A stretch of DNA of 40,338 nt from an uncultured Bacteroides sp. (GCA_949296855.1 CASFRN010000090.1:1-40338), one strand, 5' to 3'. Shown: positions 28,546 to 37,732, numbered from the stretch's first letter. Notes: generated by a model from the sequence alone, not told the origin. Numbers and translations: made by a program.

Positions 28546-28926
28546 ATGGCTGAAAAAACAAGATACTCTGACGCTGAACTCGAGGAATTCCGCGCCATTA
28601 TCATGGAAAAGCTTCAGCTCGCGGAACGCGACTATGAAAAATTGAAAAGCAGTATCATGAATACGGACGGCAATGATACGGACGATACTTCTCCTACTTA
28701 TAAGGTATTGGAAGAAGGTGCCAATACCTTGTCGAAGGAAGAAACAACCCGCTTGGCTGCCCGCCAGTTGAAGTTCATCCAGAACCTGCGTGCCGCATTG
28801 GTGCGTATCGAGAACAAGACGTATGGCATCTGCCGCGAAACGGGTAAGCTGATTCCGAAGGAACGTCTGCGTGCCGTGCCTCATGCTACGCTGAGTATTG
28901 AGGCGAAGAACCATGGCGTAAAATAA
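28546..28926 (+). CDS. DksA/TraR-family protein with degenerate zinc finger
   Basis: 126 residues. An N-terminal helical hairpin (about 8-85) precedes the C-terminal motif YGICRETGKLIPKERLRAVPHATL, which aligns with the zinc-finger region of DksA/TraR. Only one cysteine of the usual four remains, so zinc binding is unlikely. DksA binds in the RNA polymerase secondary channel with ppGpp; whether this version does so is unknown. It lies 24 bases after ileS and upstream of lspA, so co-transcription is expected. Confidence 0.88.
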   Translation: MAEKTRYSDAELEEFRAIIMEKLQLAERDYEKLKSSIMNTDGNDTDDTSPTYKVLEEGANTLSKEETTRLAARQLKFIQNLRAALVRIENKTYGICRETGKLIPKERLRAVPHATLSIEAKNHGVK

Positions 28927-28939
28927 ATTGTTTATGTTC

Positions 28940-28992
28940 CATCGCAGATTACATGGATTGAATCACTTGCTTAATCCGTGTAATCTGTGATG
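28940..28992. repeat. CAGATTACA-type palindrome between the DksA-like gene and lspA
   Basis: CATCGCAGATTACATGGATT pairs with AATCCGTGTAATCTGTGATG with two mismatches around a 13-base loop. The arms are related to those at 34605-34747 and the half copy at 40130. It sits in the 88-base spacer inside the ileS operon. Confidence 0.75.
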
Positions 28993-29014
28993 AACTTGAT
29001 AGAAAAGAGGATAG

Positions 29015-29671
29015 ATGAAGAAAATTCTGACGCAAGGGCGTTTGGCGGCTCTGATAGTCTTATTGGTATTGGTGATTGACCAAGTAATTAAGATTTGTGT
29101 GAAGACGGGAATGTATTTACACGAACACATCCGTATCGCCGATTGGTTTTATATTTATTTTACTGAGAATAACGGTATGGCTTTCGGGATGGAGTTTCTT
29201 CCTAAACTGCTCTTGACCTTGTTCCGTATTGTTGCGGTAGTTTTCATTTCATGGTATTTGTATAAGATTACCAATCGGAAAGAAAAATTGAAGACAGGTT
29301 ACGTGGTGTGTTTGGCGTTTGTCTTGGCTGGTGCTGTAGGCAATATCATCGACTGTGTGTTCTATGGTGAAGTCTTTAGTGAAAGCACTTCTTATGCCTT
29401 GGCGCATTGGGTGCCGGTAGGAGAAGGGTATGGGACATGGCTTCATGGCAAAGTGGTCGATATGTTTTATTTCCCTATCATTGATACTTATTGGCCCGAA
29501 TGGATGCCCTTTTGCGGAGGTGAGCGTTTTATTTTCTTTAGCCCGATATTCAATTTTGCCGATGCGTCTATCAGTTGCGGCATGATAGCTTTGTTGCTTT
29601 TCTATAGTCATACATTGGGGCAAGAGTTCCAGCATAGCGAGGAAGCAAAGGAAAAAGATAAGTCTGCATGA
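29015..29671 (+). CDS. lspA: Lipoprotein signal peptidase
   Basis: 218 residues with four transmembrane helices. It removes the signal peptide of lipid-modified prolipoproteins in the inner membrane. The catalytic aspartates are D113 (GNIIDCVFYG) and D149 (GKVVDMFYFP), and the family motif NNGMAFG is at about 52-58. A stretch of about 25 extra residues between the two aspartates makes it longer than the E. coli enzyme, as in other Bacteroidetes. The stop overlaps the next ATG by 4 bases, and the next gene is itself a lipoprotein. Confidence 0.95.
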   Translation: MKKILTQGRLAALIVLLVLVIDQVIKICVKTGMYLHEHIRIADWFYIYFTENNGMAFGMEFLPKLLLTLFRIVAVVFISWYLYKITNRKEKLKTGYVVCLAFVLAGAVGNIIDCVFYGEVFSESTSYALAHWVPVGEGYGTWLHGKVVDMFYFPIIDTYWPEWMPFCGGERFIFFSPIFNFADASISCGMIALLLFYSHTLGQEFQHSEEAKEKDKSA

Positions 29672-30570
29672 AGAAAAGATTGTATATAGCGATTGCTGTG
29701 AGTCTTTTATCCGCGTGTGGGAAGAAGGTTCCCGATGACATTATCCAGCCGGATGCGATGCAAGATTTGCTGTATGATTATCACTTGGCTTCTACTATGG
29801 GTAGTTCGCTTTCTTATGACGAGTCATATCAGAAGGACGCTTATTTCGAATATGTCTTTCAGAAGCATAACGTGACCGAAGCCGAGTTTGATTCATCCAT
29901 GGTGTGGTACACCCGTCATGCCGAGGAGTTGGCGGCTATTTACCGGAGCCTTCAGGAACGTTTGGAACGTGAAGAGAAGCAGATGAAGGAACAGGTGGCG
30001 AAACGGGATAACCAGATTGATGTCTCCATGTCGGGTGATACGGTAGACGTTTGGCAAGACCGCACGTTGTATTGGCTTTCCGCTTCTTCGCTGACCAATA
30101 AAGTGGTGTTCGACTTAAAGACCGATACCACATTCAAGCCTCAGGATGCTATGGAACTTCAAGCCGATTTCCATTTCATTCCTTCAAAGGCAACTTCAGG
30201 GAAAGCGGTTATGGCGCTTAATTTCTATTTTGATAACGATAGTGTGCAAGGCTTGACACGCGTTGTCACCCGTCCGGGCAAGCAACGCTTGTACCTGCGT
30301 CCCGATTCGGCATTTACTATCCAAAGCATCAGCGGATTCATTTATTATTCGAACAATGAGCATCCCGACGCTTCTTTGCTGGTTGATGACATTTGTCTCA
30401 CTCGTTATCATAATCTGGTTGCGTCAGAGCCTTCGGTTACATCTCATGGTGAACCGGAAGCAGGAACAGATACCTTGAACAAAACGGTTCAAGAGGTGCA
30501 GAAGATAAACCGTAGCCGTTTGCAGCCGATGCGTAAAATGGAAAACCGGAAACAAGAAGAACAGAAATGA
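29668..30570 (+). CDS. DUF4296 lipoprotein
   Basis: 300 residues. The lipoprotein signal ends at C17 (SLLSAC). The N-terminal part (about 24-110, IIQPDAMQDLLYDYHLAS) is the DUF4296 helical domain of unknown function. A beta-rich part follows (about 110-260), then a charged tail rich in Lys, Arg and Gln. It starts within the lspA stop (ATGA overlap) and overlaps the next gene by 4 bases, so all three are probably translated together. It would be a substrate of the LspA encoded just before it. Confidence 0.88.
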   Translation: MKKRLYIAIAVSLLSACGKKVPDDIIQPDAMQDLLYDYHLASTMGSSLSYDESYQKDAYFEYVFQKHNVTEAEFDSSMVWYTRHAEELAAIYRSLQERLEREEKQMKEQVAKRDNQIDVSMSGDTVDVWQDRTLYWLSASSLTNKVVFDLKTDTTFKPQDAMELQADFHFIPSKATSGKAVMALNFYFDNDSVQGLTRVVTRPGKQRLYLRPDSAFTIQSISGFIYYSNNEHPDASLLVDDICLTRYHNLVASEPSVTSHGEPEAGTDTLNKTVQEVQKINRSRLQPMRKMENRKQEEQK

Positions 30571-30896
30571 GGCGTGTTGCTACTCATCGGGCGTATGATT
30601 TAATGACATCACAATGGGTGTTTTCCCCCGTGATAGAATTGGATGAAGACGGAAGTGTGTGCCGGATTTATCCGCTGACCGAAGAAATCAGCCATACCGA
30701 ATGGTTGCCCGGTGTGATTCTTTTATCTCCTTGTTCTGTAAGCAAGCGTGTGGGTGAGGGATTTTCTATGTTTATCGAGCGGATAACCAGCGTGGCTTCA
30801 GTGCATACGGATACTCCGAAACATGCTTATTGGATATATCCTTTTAATCTTTCGGCTTTTGATTTTACCGGCTCAAGTAGGATAGTGGCTTTATAA
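30567..30896 (+). CDS. Conserved small protein of unknown function
   Basis: 109 residues, no signal peptide or membrane segment. I do not recognise it. The N-terminal half is beta-rich (SQWVFSPVIELDEDGSVCRIYPL), and the end of the protein is hydrophobic and aromatic. A weak resemblance of the first 50 residues to the start of metal-dependent amidohydrolases is not enough for a call. Its ATGA overlap with the DUF4296 gene makes it the likely last gene of the ileS operon; it converges with the phosphoesterase gene. Confidence 0.7.
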   Translation: MRRVATHRAYDLMTSQWVFSPVIELDEDGSVCRIYPLTEEISHTEWLPGVILLSPCSVSKRVGEGFSMFIERITSVASVHTDTPKHAYWIYPFNLSAFDFTGSSRIVAL

Positions 30897-30955
30897 AGGC
30901 TCCTGCTACATAGCTGGCAGGGATAATAATTTCGGCAGGTTGTTTGAATCGGTCT

Positions 30956-31495
30956 TTATAGGCTTACAGATTTAAGTAAAGCTCCGTTGAGTTGATGGAC
31001 AGACAGCGTTCCGTTTTCGTAGACGGCGAAAGTCGGCGCGTTTCCTCCCTTAGGGAACGTTATCGAGCCGGTATTGCATATCACTTGTCCGTTTTTCTTT
31101 TCCAGTTTCCACAGATGTGTATGTCCGTAAATCAGCGCGTCGTATTTTCCTTTGGGCTGATTGTTTTCATTATAAATGTGTCCGTGTGTGAGAAACAGGC
31201 ATTTCCCGTTATCGGTTATCAGTGTATAGTCGGATAGGATGGGGAAGTCAAGTAGCATTTGGTCTACTTCCGAGTCACAATTTCCCCGTACGGCGATGAT
31301 TGTGCCGGGAAATTGATTCAAACGTTCGGATATGCCTTTCGGGTCAAGTCCTTCCGGTAGCCCGTTGCGTGGGCCGTAATTCAGTATGTCTCCTAAAATG
31401 CAAAGCAGACTGCATTGGTTTTGCTCGTAAAAATCCAGCACTTTCTCTAAACGAGGCAATGAGCCGTGGATGTCCGATATAATCAAGTATTTCAT
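30956..31495 (-). CDS. yfcE: YfcE-like metallophosphoesterase
   Basis: 179 residues from ATG 31495, chosen because the first strand MKYLIISDIHGS starts there; the open frame runs 14 codons further. The metal ligands of the calcineurin-like family are visible: D8 and H10 (SDIHGS), D36 (LGDIL), N72 (GNCD), H104 (THGH), H125 and H127 (YGHTH). E. coli YfcE hydrolyses phosphodiesters in vitro; the natural substrate is unknown. It follows the DUF4369 gene by 46 bases on the same strand. Confidence 0.88.
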   Translation of the reverse strand: MKYLIISDIHGSLPRLEKVLDFYEQNQCSLLCILGDILNYGPRNGLPEGLDPKGISERLNQFPGTIIAVRGNCDSEVDQMLLDFPILSDYTLITDNGKCLFLTHGHIYNENNQPKGKYDALIYGHTHLWKLEKKNGQVICNTGSITFPKGGNAPTFAVYENGTLSVHQLNGALLKSVSL

Positions 31496-31541
31496 AAAAA
31501 AATTCTTATTTTTGTCTAGGTCAGTGGCATACCACATACTT

Positions 31542-32240
31542 TCATTTTGCTTGCAACTTATCCATATTATTGCGGGCGATGGAAATATACTCTTTAATCA
31601 TCGGATTCTCTTTGAAGGAGGCGGGGGCATTGTCGATGATTTCTTCCATTACTGGCGTCAAGACAGGGTATGGCATTCCGTAACACATGATGATGAATAT
31701 TTCCGGTCCCAATACGTTTTCATAATTGGCTTGGATGAATGCCTTGGCTAGACTGTCTAATTGAGCCGATACATCGTTGCGTTGTTTCTCTATTTCTTTA
31801 TGTATATCGTCAGGGCTTTTCCCGTCCAGAATCATGCGTGCTTCTAAATGTTCCACTTCATCGGCTCGGTCGCTTAGGGAATTACGTTTCAGGATGAAGT
31901 CATTGAAACAATCGTTCAACGGGGTTCCTTTGACGGTGAATCCTGCATTATTGATATTGATGTCGATTTTCCCGTCTTCGATGACTACGGGCATGATGCA
32001 ATTTTCGTCCATGAAGAGAGAAGCCACGACAGTAGAGTCCACTTTCCCTTCCATTGAAAAGAGGCCGTGTACAACTTCTGCCGAGTCGATATTGACCAGT
32101 TTGTCGCCCGAAGGGACTTTGATGAAAAGCATTTTTCCGTCAAGGCTTGAAACGGAAGACACCCCTTCTATTTTATATTTCTTTCCGCATGACGTGCAGA
32201 GCATTGCGCAACAAAGTAGAAACAAATACCATTTATGCAT
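31542..32240 (-). CDS. DUF4369 lipoprotein
   Basis: 232 residues. The lipoprotein signal ends at C18 (LCTSC). The DUF4369 domain (about 22-120, beta-strand-rich, YKIEGVSSVSSLDGKMLFIKV) is followed by a helical part to the end. Many DUF4369 proteins carry a C-terminal thioredoxin domain with a CxxC motif; this one has none, so a redox role is not supported. It is the first gene of a two-gene operon with the phosphoesterase and is divergent from the S46 peptidase genes. Confidence 0.82.
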   Translation of the reverse strand: MHKWYLFLLCCAMLCTSCGKKYKIEGVSSVSSLDGKMLFIKVPSGDKLVNIDSAEVVHGLFSMEGKVDSTVVASLFMDENCIMPVVIEDGKIDININNAGFTVKGTPLNDCFNDFILKRNSLSDRADEVEHLEARMILDGKSPDDIHKEIEKQRNDVSAQLDSLAKAFIQANYENVLGPEIFIIMCYGMPYPVLTPVMEEIIDNAPASFKENPMIKEYISIARNNMDKLQAK

Positions 32241-32266
32241 ATAGATTATCTTTTGATTCGCACGGC

Positions 32267-32274
32267 AAATGTAT
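32267..32274 (-). promoter_or_regulatory. Candidate -7 element for the DUF4369 gene
   Basis: The minus strand reads TACATTTG, an exact match, about 27 bases before the ATG. The nearest TTTG (32293-32290) is only 15 bases upstream, shorter than usual. Confidence 0.45.
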
Positions 32275-32366
32275 AACGTTTGGGATTTTCAAAGAAATAA
32301 ATTACCAAAAATTAAACTTAATAGAGGATTATTACTGAATATGTGTGTGTGCTACGGTTTTTTCGT

Positions 32367-32374
32367 TATCTTTG
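32367..32374 (+). promoter_or_regulatory. Candidate -7 element for the first S46 peptidase
   Basis: TATCTTTG is an exact TAnnTTTG match, about 45 bases before ATG 32420. A TGTG (32342-32345) lies 21 bases upstream as a poor -33 box. The box lies after the far-upstream ATG at 32345, which argues against that start. Confidence 0.5.
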
Positions 32375-32419
32375 CTCGCTGATTTCGAAAGAGAAAAAAA
32401 TAAATATTTAATTTGTTAC

Positions 32420-34588
32420 ATGATGAGAAAACTAAAAGTTCTGGCACTCGCACTGATTTGTGCGGTATTCTCGCCGGTGAAAGCCGACGAAGGAATGTGG
32501 CTCCTTCAGCTGATGCAGGAGCAGAACCTTGCCGACCGTATGAAGGCGCAAGGTTTGAAGATTGAGGTGGATGATATTTATAGCCCGAACCGCGTGGCGT
32601 TGAAGGATGCCGTGGGTATCTTCGGGCGTGGATGTACGGGAGAAATCATTTCGCCCGACGGGTTGATTCTGACTAACCACCATTGCGGATACGATGCTAT
32701 CCAGCAACATAGTTCGGTAGAGCATGATTACCTGACCGATGGCTTTTGGGCAAAGAACCGGTCGGAAGAACTTCCCACTCCGGGATTGACCTTTAAGTTT
32801 GTGGAACGTATTGTGGATGTAACCGACCAGGTAAATCAGGATATTAAGGACGGGAAGGTGACGGAACTCAATTCATTCGGTTCCGAATACTTGAAGAAGC
32901 TGGCTGATGAGGCATTGAAGAAGAGCGACCTGAAAGGAAAACCGGGCATCTCTACAATGGCATTGCCTTTCTATGAAGGAAACAAGTTCTACCTGTTCTT
33001 CATTAAGACATATAGCGATGTGCGTATGGTTGCTGCTCCTCCTTCGTCTATCGGTAAGTTCGGAGGTGAAACGGACAACTGGATGTGGCCCCGTCATACG
33101 GGTGACTTCTCGATGTTCCGTATCTATGCCGATAAGAATGGCGACCCTGCTCCGTATAGTGCCGAGAATGTGCCTTTGAAGGTAAAGAAGCATTTGGCTA
33201 TCTCTTTGAAGGGCTTGCAGGAAGGTGATTATGCGATGATTATGGGATTCCCCGGAAGCACCAGCCGCTATCTGACTCAAAGCGAAGTGAAGCTTCGTAT
33301 GGACGGAACTAATACGCCGCGCATTCAGGTGCGCGAGGCACGTCAGGATGTGTTGCGCAAGGAGATGGCTGCCAGCGATAAGGTTCGTATCCAATATGCC
33401 AGCAAGTTCGCTTCGTCCAGCAATTACTGGAAGAATTCCATCGGTATGAACAAGGCTATCGTGGATAACCGTGTATTGGAAACCAAGGCAGAACAGGAAG
33501 CCAACTTTGCTAAGTTCGCGAAAGAAAAGAACAATGCCGATTATGCTTCGGTGGTGGCTAAAATCGATGAGTATGTAGCGAGAGTGACTCCGATAGCTAA
33601 GCAGATGACGTATTTTAGCGAGACTTTCCGCTCGGGTATCGAATTTGGCGCAACTTATCTGATTTTCGATAACTTGAAGACTGCTCTCAAAAAAGGGAAG
33701 AAGAAAGATATCGAAAAAGCTATTGAGCAATTGAAAGAGGGATATGCCAATGTGCATAACAAGGATTATGATCATGAAGTAGACCGCAAGGTGGCTAAGG
33801 TCTTGATTCCGCTTTATGCCAAGAGCGTACCTGCAGATGCGCTTCCTGCTTTCTATGAGACTATCAAGACGAAATATAATGGCGATTATAATGCTTATAT
33901 CGATGCCTTGTATGATACCAGCATTTTCTCTAACCAGAAGAATTTCGATGCGTTTCTTGCCAATCCGACACTGGAAGCTATCAACAATGACTTGGCGGTT
34001 CAGTATTCGACCAGCAAGAATGAAATGTTGAAGAAGCTTTATGAGAAGTATGACAAGGCTTGTGGCGATATCGACTTGCTCCACAAGACATACGTGCGCG
34101 GCTTGTGCGAAATGTATGCTCCTACGCCGAAAGCTCCGGATGCTAACTTTACTATTCGCTTGACTTACGGTAATGTGAAGTCGTATGACCCCAAAGACGG
34201 TGTACATTATAAATATTATACGACCTTGAAGGGTGTAATGGAAAAGGAAGACCCCAACAATCCGGAGTTCGTGGTTCCCGCAAAATTGAAGGAACTTTAT
34301 GCTACGAAGAATTACGGACGCTATGCCTTGCCTAACGGTGAAATGCCGACTTGCTTCCTGACCACAAACGACATCACGGGCGGTAATTCGGGCTCTCCGG
34401 TGATGAACGGAAACGGTGAATTGATTGGTGCCGCTTTCGACGGAAACTGGGAATCGCTTTCGGGTGATATTAATTTCGATAACAATCTCCAGCGTTGCAT
34501 TGCCGTGGATATCCGCTACGTGTTGTTCATCGTGGAGAAGTTAGGCGGATGCAAGAACCTGATTGATGAAATGACGATAGTAGAATAA
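32420..34588 (+). CDS. dpp7: S46 dipeptidyl peptidase, DPP7 type
   Basis: 722 residues from ATG 32420 (the next codon is also ATG). A signal peptide runs to VKADEGMW. The protein has a chymotrypsin-like catalytic fold interrupted by a large helical insertion (about 270-570). Catalytic candidates are the His in LTNHHCGY (87/88), the Asp in RHTGDFSMF and S657 (TGGNSGSPV). Eighteen residues after the serine is G675 (FDGNWE), the position that is Arg673 in Porphyromonas gingivalis DPP11 and Gly in DPP7. It should remove dipeptides with a hydrophobic second residue in the periplasm. It is followed by a paralogue of the other specificity. Confidence 0.9.
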   Translation: MMRKLKVLALALICAVFSPVKADEGMWLLQLMQEQNLADRMKAQGLKIEVDDIYSPNRVALKDAVGIFGRGCTGEIISPDGLILTNHHCGYDAIQQHSSVEHDYLTDGFWAKNRSEELPTPGLTFKFVERIVDVTDQVNQDIKDGKVTELNSFGSEYLKKLADEALKKSDLKGKPGISTMALPFYEGNKFYLFFIKTYSDVRMVAAPPSSIGKFGGETDNWMWPRHTGDFSMFRIYADKNGDPAPYSAENVPLKVKKHLAISLKGLQEGDYAMIMGFPGSTSRYLTQSEVKLRMDGTNTPRIQVREARQDVLRKEMAASDKVRIQYASKFASSSNYWKNSIGMNKAIVDNRVLETKAEQEANFAKFAKEKNNADYASVVAKIDEYVARVTPIAKQMTYFSETFRSGIEFGATYLIFDNLKTALKKGKKKDIEKAIEQLKEGYANVHNKDYDHEVDRKVAKVLIPLYAKSVPADALPAFYETIKTKYNGDYNAYIDALYDTSIFSNQKNFDAFLANPTLEAINNDLAVQYSTSKNEMLKKLYEKYDKACGDIDLLHKTYVRGLCEMYAPTPKAPDANFTIRLTYGNVKSYDPKDGVHYKYYTTLKGVMEKEDPNNPEFVVPAKLKELYATKNYGRYALPNGEMPTCFLTTNDITGGNSGSPVMNGNGELIGAAFDGNWESLSGDINFDNNLQRCIAVDIRYVLFIVEKLGGCKNLIDEMTIVE

Positions 34589-34604
34589 AAGTCTAATTTG
34601 TTTT

Positions 34605-34747
34605 CACCACAGATTACACCGATTTAAATAGTTAATAATTAAAAGTGAATAATGAATAACGGTAAATGTTTTTGCCTGTCACTATTAACTGTTAATTATT
34701 AACTATTCATTATTAATCAATTATTTAAATCCGTGTAATCTGTGGTG
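34605..34747. repeat. 143-bp nested palindrome between the two S46 peptidase genes
   Basis: The outer arms begin CACCACAGATTACACCGATT and end AATCCGTGTAATCTGTGGTG, a 26-bp inverted repeat with one or two mismatches. The interior is AT-rich with further inverted repeats of the GTTAATAATTAA / TTAATTATTAAC kind, also seen at 39568-39641. It fills most of the 177-base gap and would fold in a read-through transcript. Confidence 0.8.
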
Positions 34748-34765
34748 ATTTTTTTAATAAGCATT

Positions 34766-36928
34766 ATGAGAAAATCCTTATTGATAACCTTGTTTTCCGC
34801 TTGCTTTTTGGCTTCTCATGCCGATGAAGGCATGTGGATGCTGACCGACTTGAAGAAACAGAATGCGGCGGTGATGCAAGACTTGGGACTGGACATTAGC
34901 ATTGATAAGGTGTATTGTCCCGAAGGTATCAGCCTGAAAGATGCGGTGGTTCATTTTGGCGGAGGATGTACGGGTGAAGTCGTGTCGGCGGAAGGGCTGG
35001 TGCTCACCAATCATCATTGCGGGTATAGCTATATCCAGCAACATAGTTCGGTGGAGCACGATTACCTGACCGATGGCTTTTGGGCAAAGACGTATGCCGA
35101 AGAGCTTCCTTGCGAAGGATTAACCGTGACGTTCATTGACCGCATCCTCGACGTGACCGATTATGTATCGGAACAACTCAAGAAAGACGAAGACCCCGAA
35201 GGGCTGAATTACCTTTCGCCTTCGTATCTGGAAAAAGTGGCAGCTCGGTTTGCCAAGAAAGAGAAAATAAAGACCGATGACTTTACGGTGCTCGAATTGA
35301 AGCCGTTCTATGGAGCGAATAAGTATTACCTTTTCGTGAAGACCGTTTATAAAGATATCCGTATGGTAGGTGCGCCTCCTTCGTCTATCGGAAAGTTCGG
35401 AGCCGATACCGATAACTGGATGTGGCCGCGCCATTGCGGTGATTTCTCTATTTTCCGTATTTATGCATCAAAAGACGGGAAACCGGCTTTGTATTCATCC
35501 GAGAATGTGCCTTTGAAGGTGAAGACACATTTGACTATCAATGCGGGTGGCATCAAGGAAAGTGATTTCACTTTCGTTATGGGATTTCCCGGACGCAATT
35601 GGCGTTATATGATTAGTGATGAGGTGGAAGAGCGTATGACTACCACCAACTTCATGCGTGATACCGTGCGGGGCGTTCGGCTTCGGGTATTAGGCGAGGA
35701 AATGGCGAAGGATGCGAAGACCCGCATCCAATATGCGGCAAAATATGCTTCGTCGGCTAATTATTGGAAGAATGCCATCGGAATGAACGAAGGTTTGGTA
35801 CGCTTGAAAGTGCTCGACCGGAAAAAGGCTGAGCAAGAACGCTTGTTGGCATACGGGCGTGAGACGGGAAATGATTCGTATCGCCAGGCATACGATGCCA
35901 TTAAGCAAATTGTAGCCAAGCGTCATGATGCCGTTTATCATCAGCAAGCCATTTATGAGGCGTTGATGTTGGGGACGGAGTTCTCGAAAGTGCCCGATAC
36001 GGACGGATTATTGAAGGCTTTAGAGAAAGGGAAGAAGAGAGAGATAGACGAAGCCGTATCTGCTTTGAGAGCGGAAGGGGCGAAGTTCTTTAATAAGGAT
36101 TATAGTTCTGAAGTAGACCGGAAAGTATCCAAACAATTGATAGCGCTTTATGCACGTTTGGTTCCTTCTGCTCAATATATTAGCATTTTCGAGGTGATAA
36201 ACGGGCAATTCGGAGGAAATACCGATGCCTTTGTAGATGCATGTTTCGACAATTCTATCTTTAGCACACCCGAAGCATTGGAAGCGTTCTTGGCGCATCC
36301 CGATATGGATAAACTGAAGAATGACTTAATGGTGCAATATGCCCGTTCGGTAAAAGAAGGCTATCGGGCTACGGGTGAAGAGATGAAAGCAGAAACCAAT
36401 GCTTATAACCGTGCGCATAAGACGTGGGTGGCAGGTATGCTTGCTCTGAAGCAAAAAGAAGGAAAAGCTATCTATCCCGATGCCAACTCCACCTTACGCC
36501 TCACTTATGGTAAGATAGGTTCCTATGAACCGGCAGATGGAGAAGAGTATCTGTATTATACTACGTTGAAGGGAGTAATGGAGAAAGAGGACCCGGACAA
36601 TCCCGAATTCATCGTGCCAGATAAGTTGAAGGAATTATATTGCGCGAAGGATTTCGGTCTGTATGCAATGCCCGACGGACGTATGCCGGTCTGCTTTGTG
36701 ACGGCTACGGATAATACGGGAGGAAACTCAGGCTCGCCTGTCTTCAATGCCCAAGGCGAGCTGATAGGTATCGGTTTCGACCGGAACTATGAAGGCTTGA
36801 CGGGTGATATCGCTTATAATCCTCAACTTCAGCGTGCCGCATGTGTGGATATCCGCTATGTGTTGTTCATTATTGAGAAGTATGCGGGCATCCAAAGGCT
36901 GATAGATGAAATGACGATTGTTAAATAA
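34766..36928 (+). CDS. dpp11: S46 dipeptidyl peptidase, DPP11 type
   Basis: 720 residues from ATG 34766, which begins the signal peptide MRKSLLITLFSACFLASHA; an upstream ATG at 34742 falls in the repeat. The catalytic candidates are the His of LTNHHCGY, the Asp of RHCGDFSIF and S655 (TGGNSGSPV). R673 (FDRNYEG) is at the same position as Arg673 of P. gingivalis DPP11, which selects Asp or Glu in the second position of the substrate. It should therefore release acidic dipeptides. It is strongly similar along its length to the preceding peptidase, a likely old tandem duplication. Confidence 0.9.
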   Translation: MRKSLLITLFSACFLASHADEGMWMLTDLKKQNAAVMQDLGLDISIDKVYCPEGISLKDAVVHFGGGCTGEVVSAEGLVLTNHHCGYSYIQQHSSVEHDYLTDGFWAKTYAEELPCEGLTVTFIDRILDVTDYVSEQLKKDEDPEGLNYLSPSYLEKVAARFAKKEKIKTDDFTVLELKPFYGANKYYLFVKTVYKDIRMVGAPPSSIGKFGADTDNWMWPRHCGDFSIFRIYASKDGKPALYSSENVPLKVKTHLTINAGGIKESDFTFVMGFPGRNWRYMISDEVEERMTTTNFMRDTVRGVRLRVLGEEMAKDAKTRIQYAAKYASSANYWKNAIGMNEGLVRLKVLDRKKAEQERLLAYGRETGNDSYRQAYDAIKQIVAKRHDAVYHQQAIYEALMLGTEFSKVPDTDGLLKALEKGKKREIDEAVSALRAEGAKFFNKDYSSEVDRKVSKQLIALYARLVPSAQYISIFEVINGQFGGNTDAFVDACFDNSIFSTPEALEAFLAHPDMDKLKNDLMVQYARSVKEGYRATGEEMKAETNAYNRAHKTWVAGMLALKQKEGKAIYPDANSTLRLTYGKIGSYEPADGEEYLYYTTLKGVMEKEDPDNPEFIVPDKLKELYCAKDFGLYAMPDGRMPVCFVTATDNTGGNSGSPVFNAQGELIGIGFDRNYEGLTGDIAYNPQLQRAACVDIRYVLFIIEKYAGIQRLIDEMTIVK

Positions 36929-36929
36929 A

Positions 36930-36997
36930 GAATGAAAAATGAAGAATGAAGAATCGCTTTGTCCGCATGGGATTCTTCATCCTTCATTTTTCATTTC
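36930..36997. terminator. Palindrome between convergent dpp11 and the small membrane protein
   Basis: The left arm (36930-36955, GAATGAAAAATGAAGAATGA...) pairs with the right arm (36971-36997) over about 26 bases with one insertion and one mismatch. The right arm contains the stop codon of the gene on the other strand. Its position between convergent genes suggests a shared terminator; the sequence also looks like a dispersed repeat. Confidence 0.6.
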
Positions 36998-37329
36998 TTT
37001 TTCATTTCCTGCGGGATGCGGAACGCCGTATAGAGTTCCAATACAGCGGCTATGGTGAGGCAAAGCACCCACTCGTTATGGTGCCAAATGAGCATCATTA
37101 CACCTGCAAGTACCAAGAGGGCAGCTCCTAACATCTGTTGGCGGTACAGACGTTTGATAACAAGGTTTTCTCCATTGTATCCACTCATTATTTGTACATA
37201 AGCGAATAGGATGGCTCCTATAAGGTAGATGTAGGGTGCCCATATCGCACGGGTGATTTGGATGGCTGCTCCAGACAATAACAATAAGGCTCCTATCGTG
37301 GATATTATCGGGTAATATTTATTTTTCAT
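36991..37329 (-). CDS. Small membrane protein with four helices
   Basis: 112 residues with four hydrophobic segments (about 8-24, 30-47, 66-82 and 86-103). It ends in a basic tail. I do not recognise the family. The ATG lies inside the end of the FtsB-like gene (11-base overlap), so the two are translationally coupled and probably co-regulated. A function in the cell envelope is a guess from this context only. Confidence 0.75.
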   Translation of the reverse strand: MKNKYYPIISTIGALLLLSGAAIQITRAIWAPYIYLIGAILFAYVQIMSGYNGENLVIKRLYRQQMLGAALLVLAGVMMLIWHHNEWVLCLTIAAVLELYTAFRIPQEMKKK

Positions 37330-37642
37330 TGTTTTTGTTTAAGTCTTCTTCAAAAATGTAGATGTCTTCGTTTTGTTTCTTCATGAAGTACTTTTCCCGT
37401 GCGGCTTTTTCCAGCACTTCGGGATTGGACGTAAGCTCTTTCAGTTCACGGCTGCTTTCTTCGTATTGGTTTCGGTAATGCTTTATTTCGCGTTTCAATT
37501 CAAAGATTTCGCGTTTATGCTTGACGCGTTGTATCAGGTTGTTTTCCTCGTCCAACACGCCAATGATTAACAAGAATGCCAAGATGGTTATCAGGTACTT
37601 ATGACGGCGTATGTAATTCCACACAGCTTTAAGTTTGCTCAT
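37319..37642 (-). CDS. FtsB/DivIC-family septum formation initiator
   Basis: 107 residues from ATG 37642; the open frame extends 80 codons upstream, but that part overlaps the dnaX start and contains a promoter. A single transmembrane helix (about 17-34, YLITILAFLLIIGVL) is followed by a coiled coil (about 38-75, KREIFELKREIKHYRNQYEE) and a conserved LEKAAREKYFMKKQNEDIYIF end. This is the layout of FtsB/DivIC proteins that link the divisome proteins FtsL and FtsQ. It is divergent from dnaX and overlaps the next gene. Confidence 0.85.
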   Translation of the reverse strand: MSKLKAVWNYIRRHKYLITILAFLLIIGVLDEENNLIQRVKHKREIFELKREIKHYRNQYEESSRELKELTSNPEVLEKAAREKYFMKKQNEDIYIFEEDLNKNNEK

Positions 37643-37672
37643 AATCGGATGGTTTATGCTAAGATGATGCGG

Positions 37673-37680
37673 CAAAGATA
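37673..37680 (-). promoter_or_regulatory. Candidate -7 element for the FtsB-like gene
   Basis: The minus strand reads TATCTTTG, an exact match about 31 bases before ATG 37642. CTTG (37706-37703) lies 22 bases upstream as a near -33 box. It supports the short start. Confidence 0.5.
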
Positions 37681-37724
37681 GAAAGATTTCACGGCAAGTC
37701 GGCAAGGAAAACCGATATTTTTTA

Positions 37725-37732
37725 TACTTTTG
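37725..37732 (+). promoter_or_regulatory. Candidate -7 element for dnaX
   Basis: TACTTTTG matches TAnnTTTG about 43 bases before the dnaX ATG. No TTTG was found at the expected distance. Confidence 0.45.

Noticed and set aside
32873-34207. 444-codon open frame on the minus strand
   Set aside because: Antisense to the clearly coding S46 peptidase gene; a codon-bias shadow.
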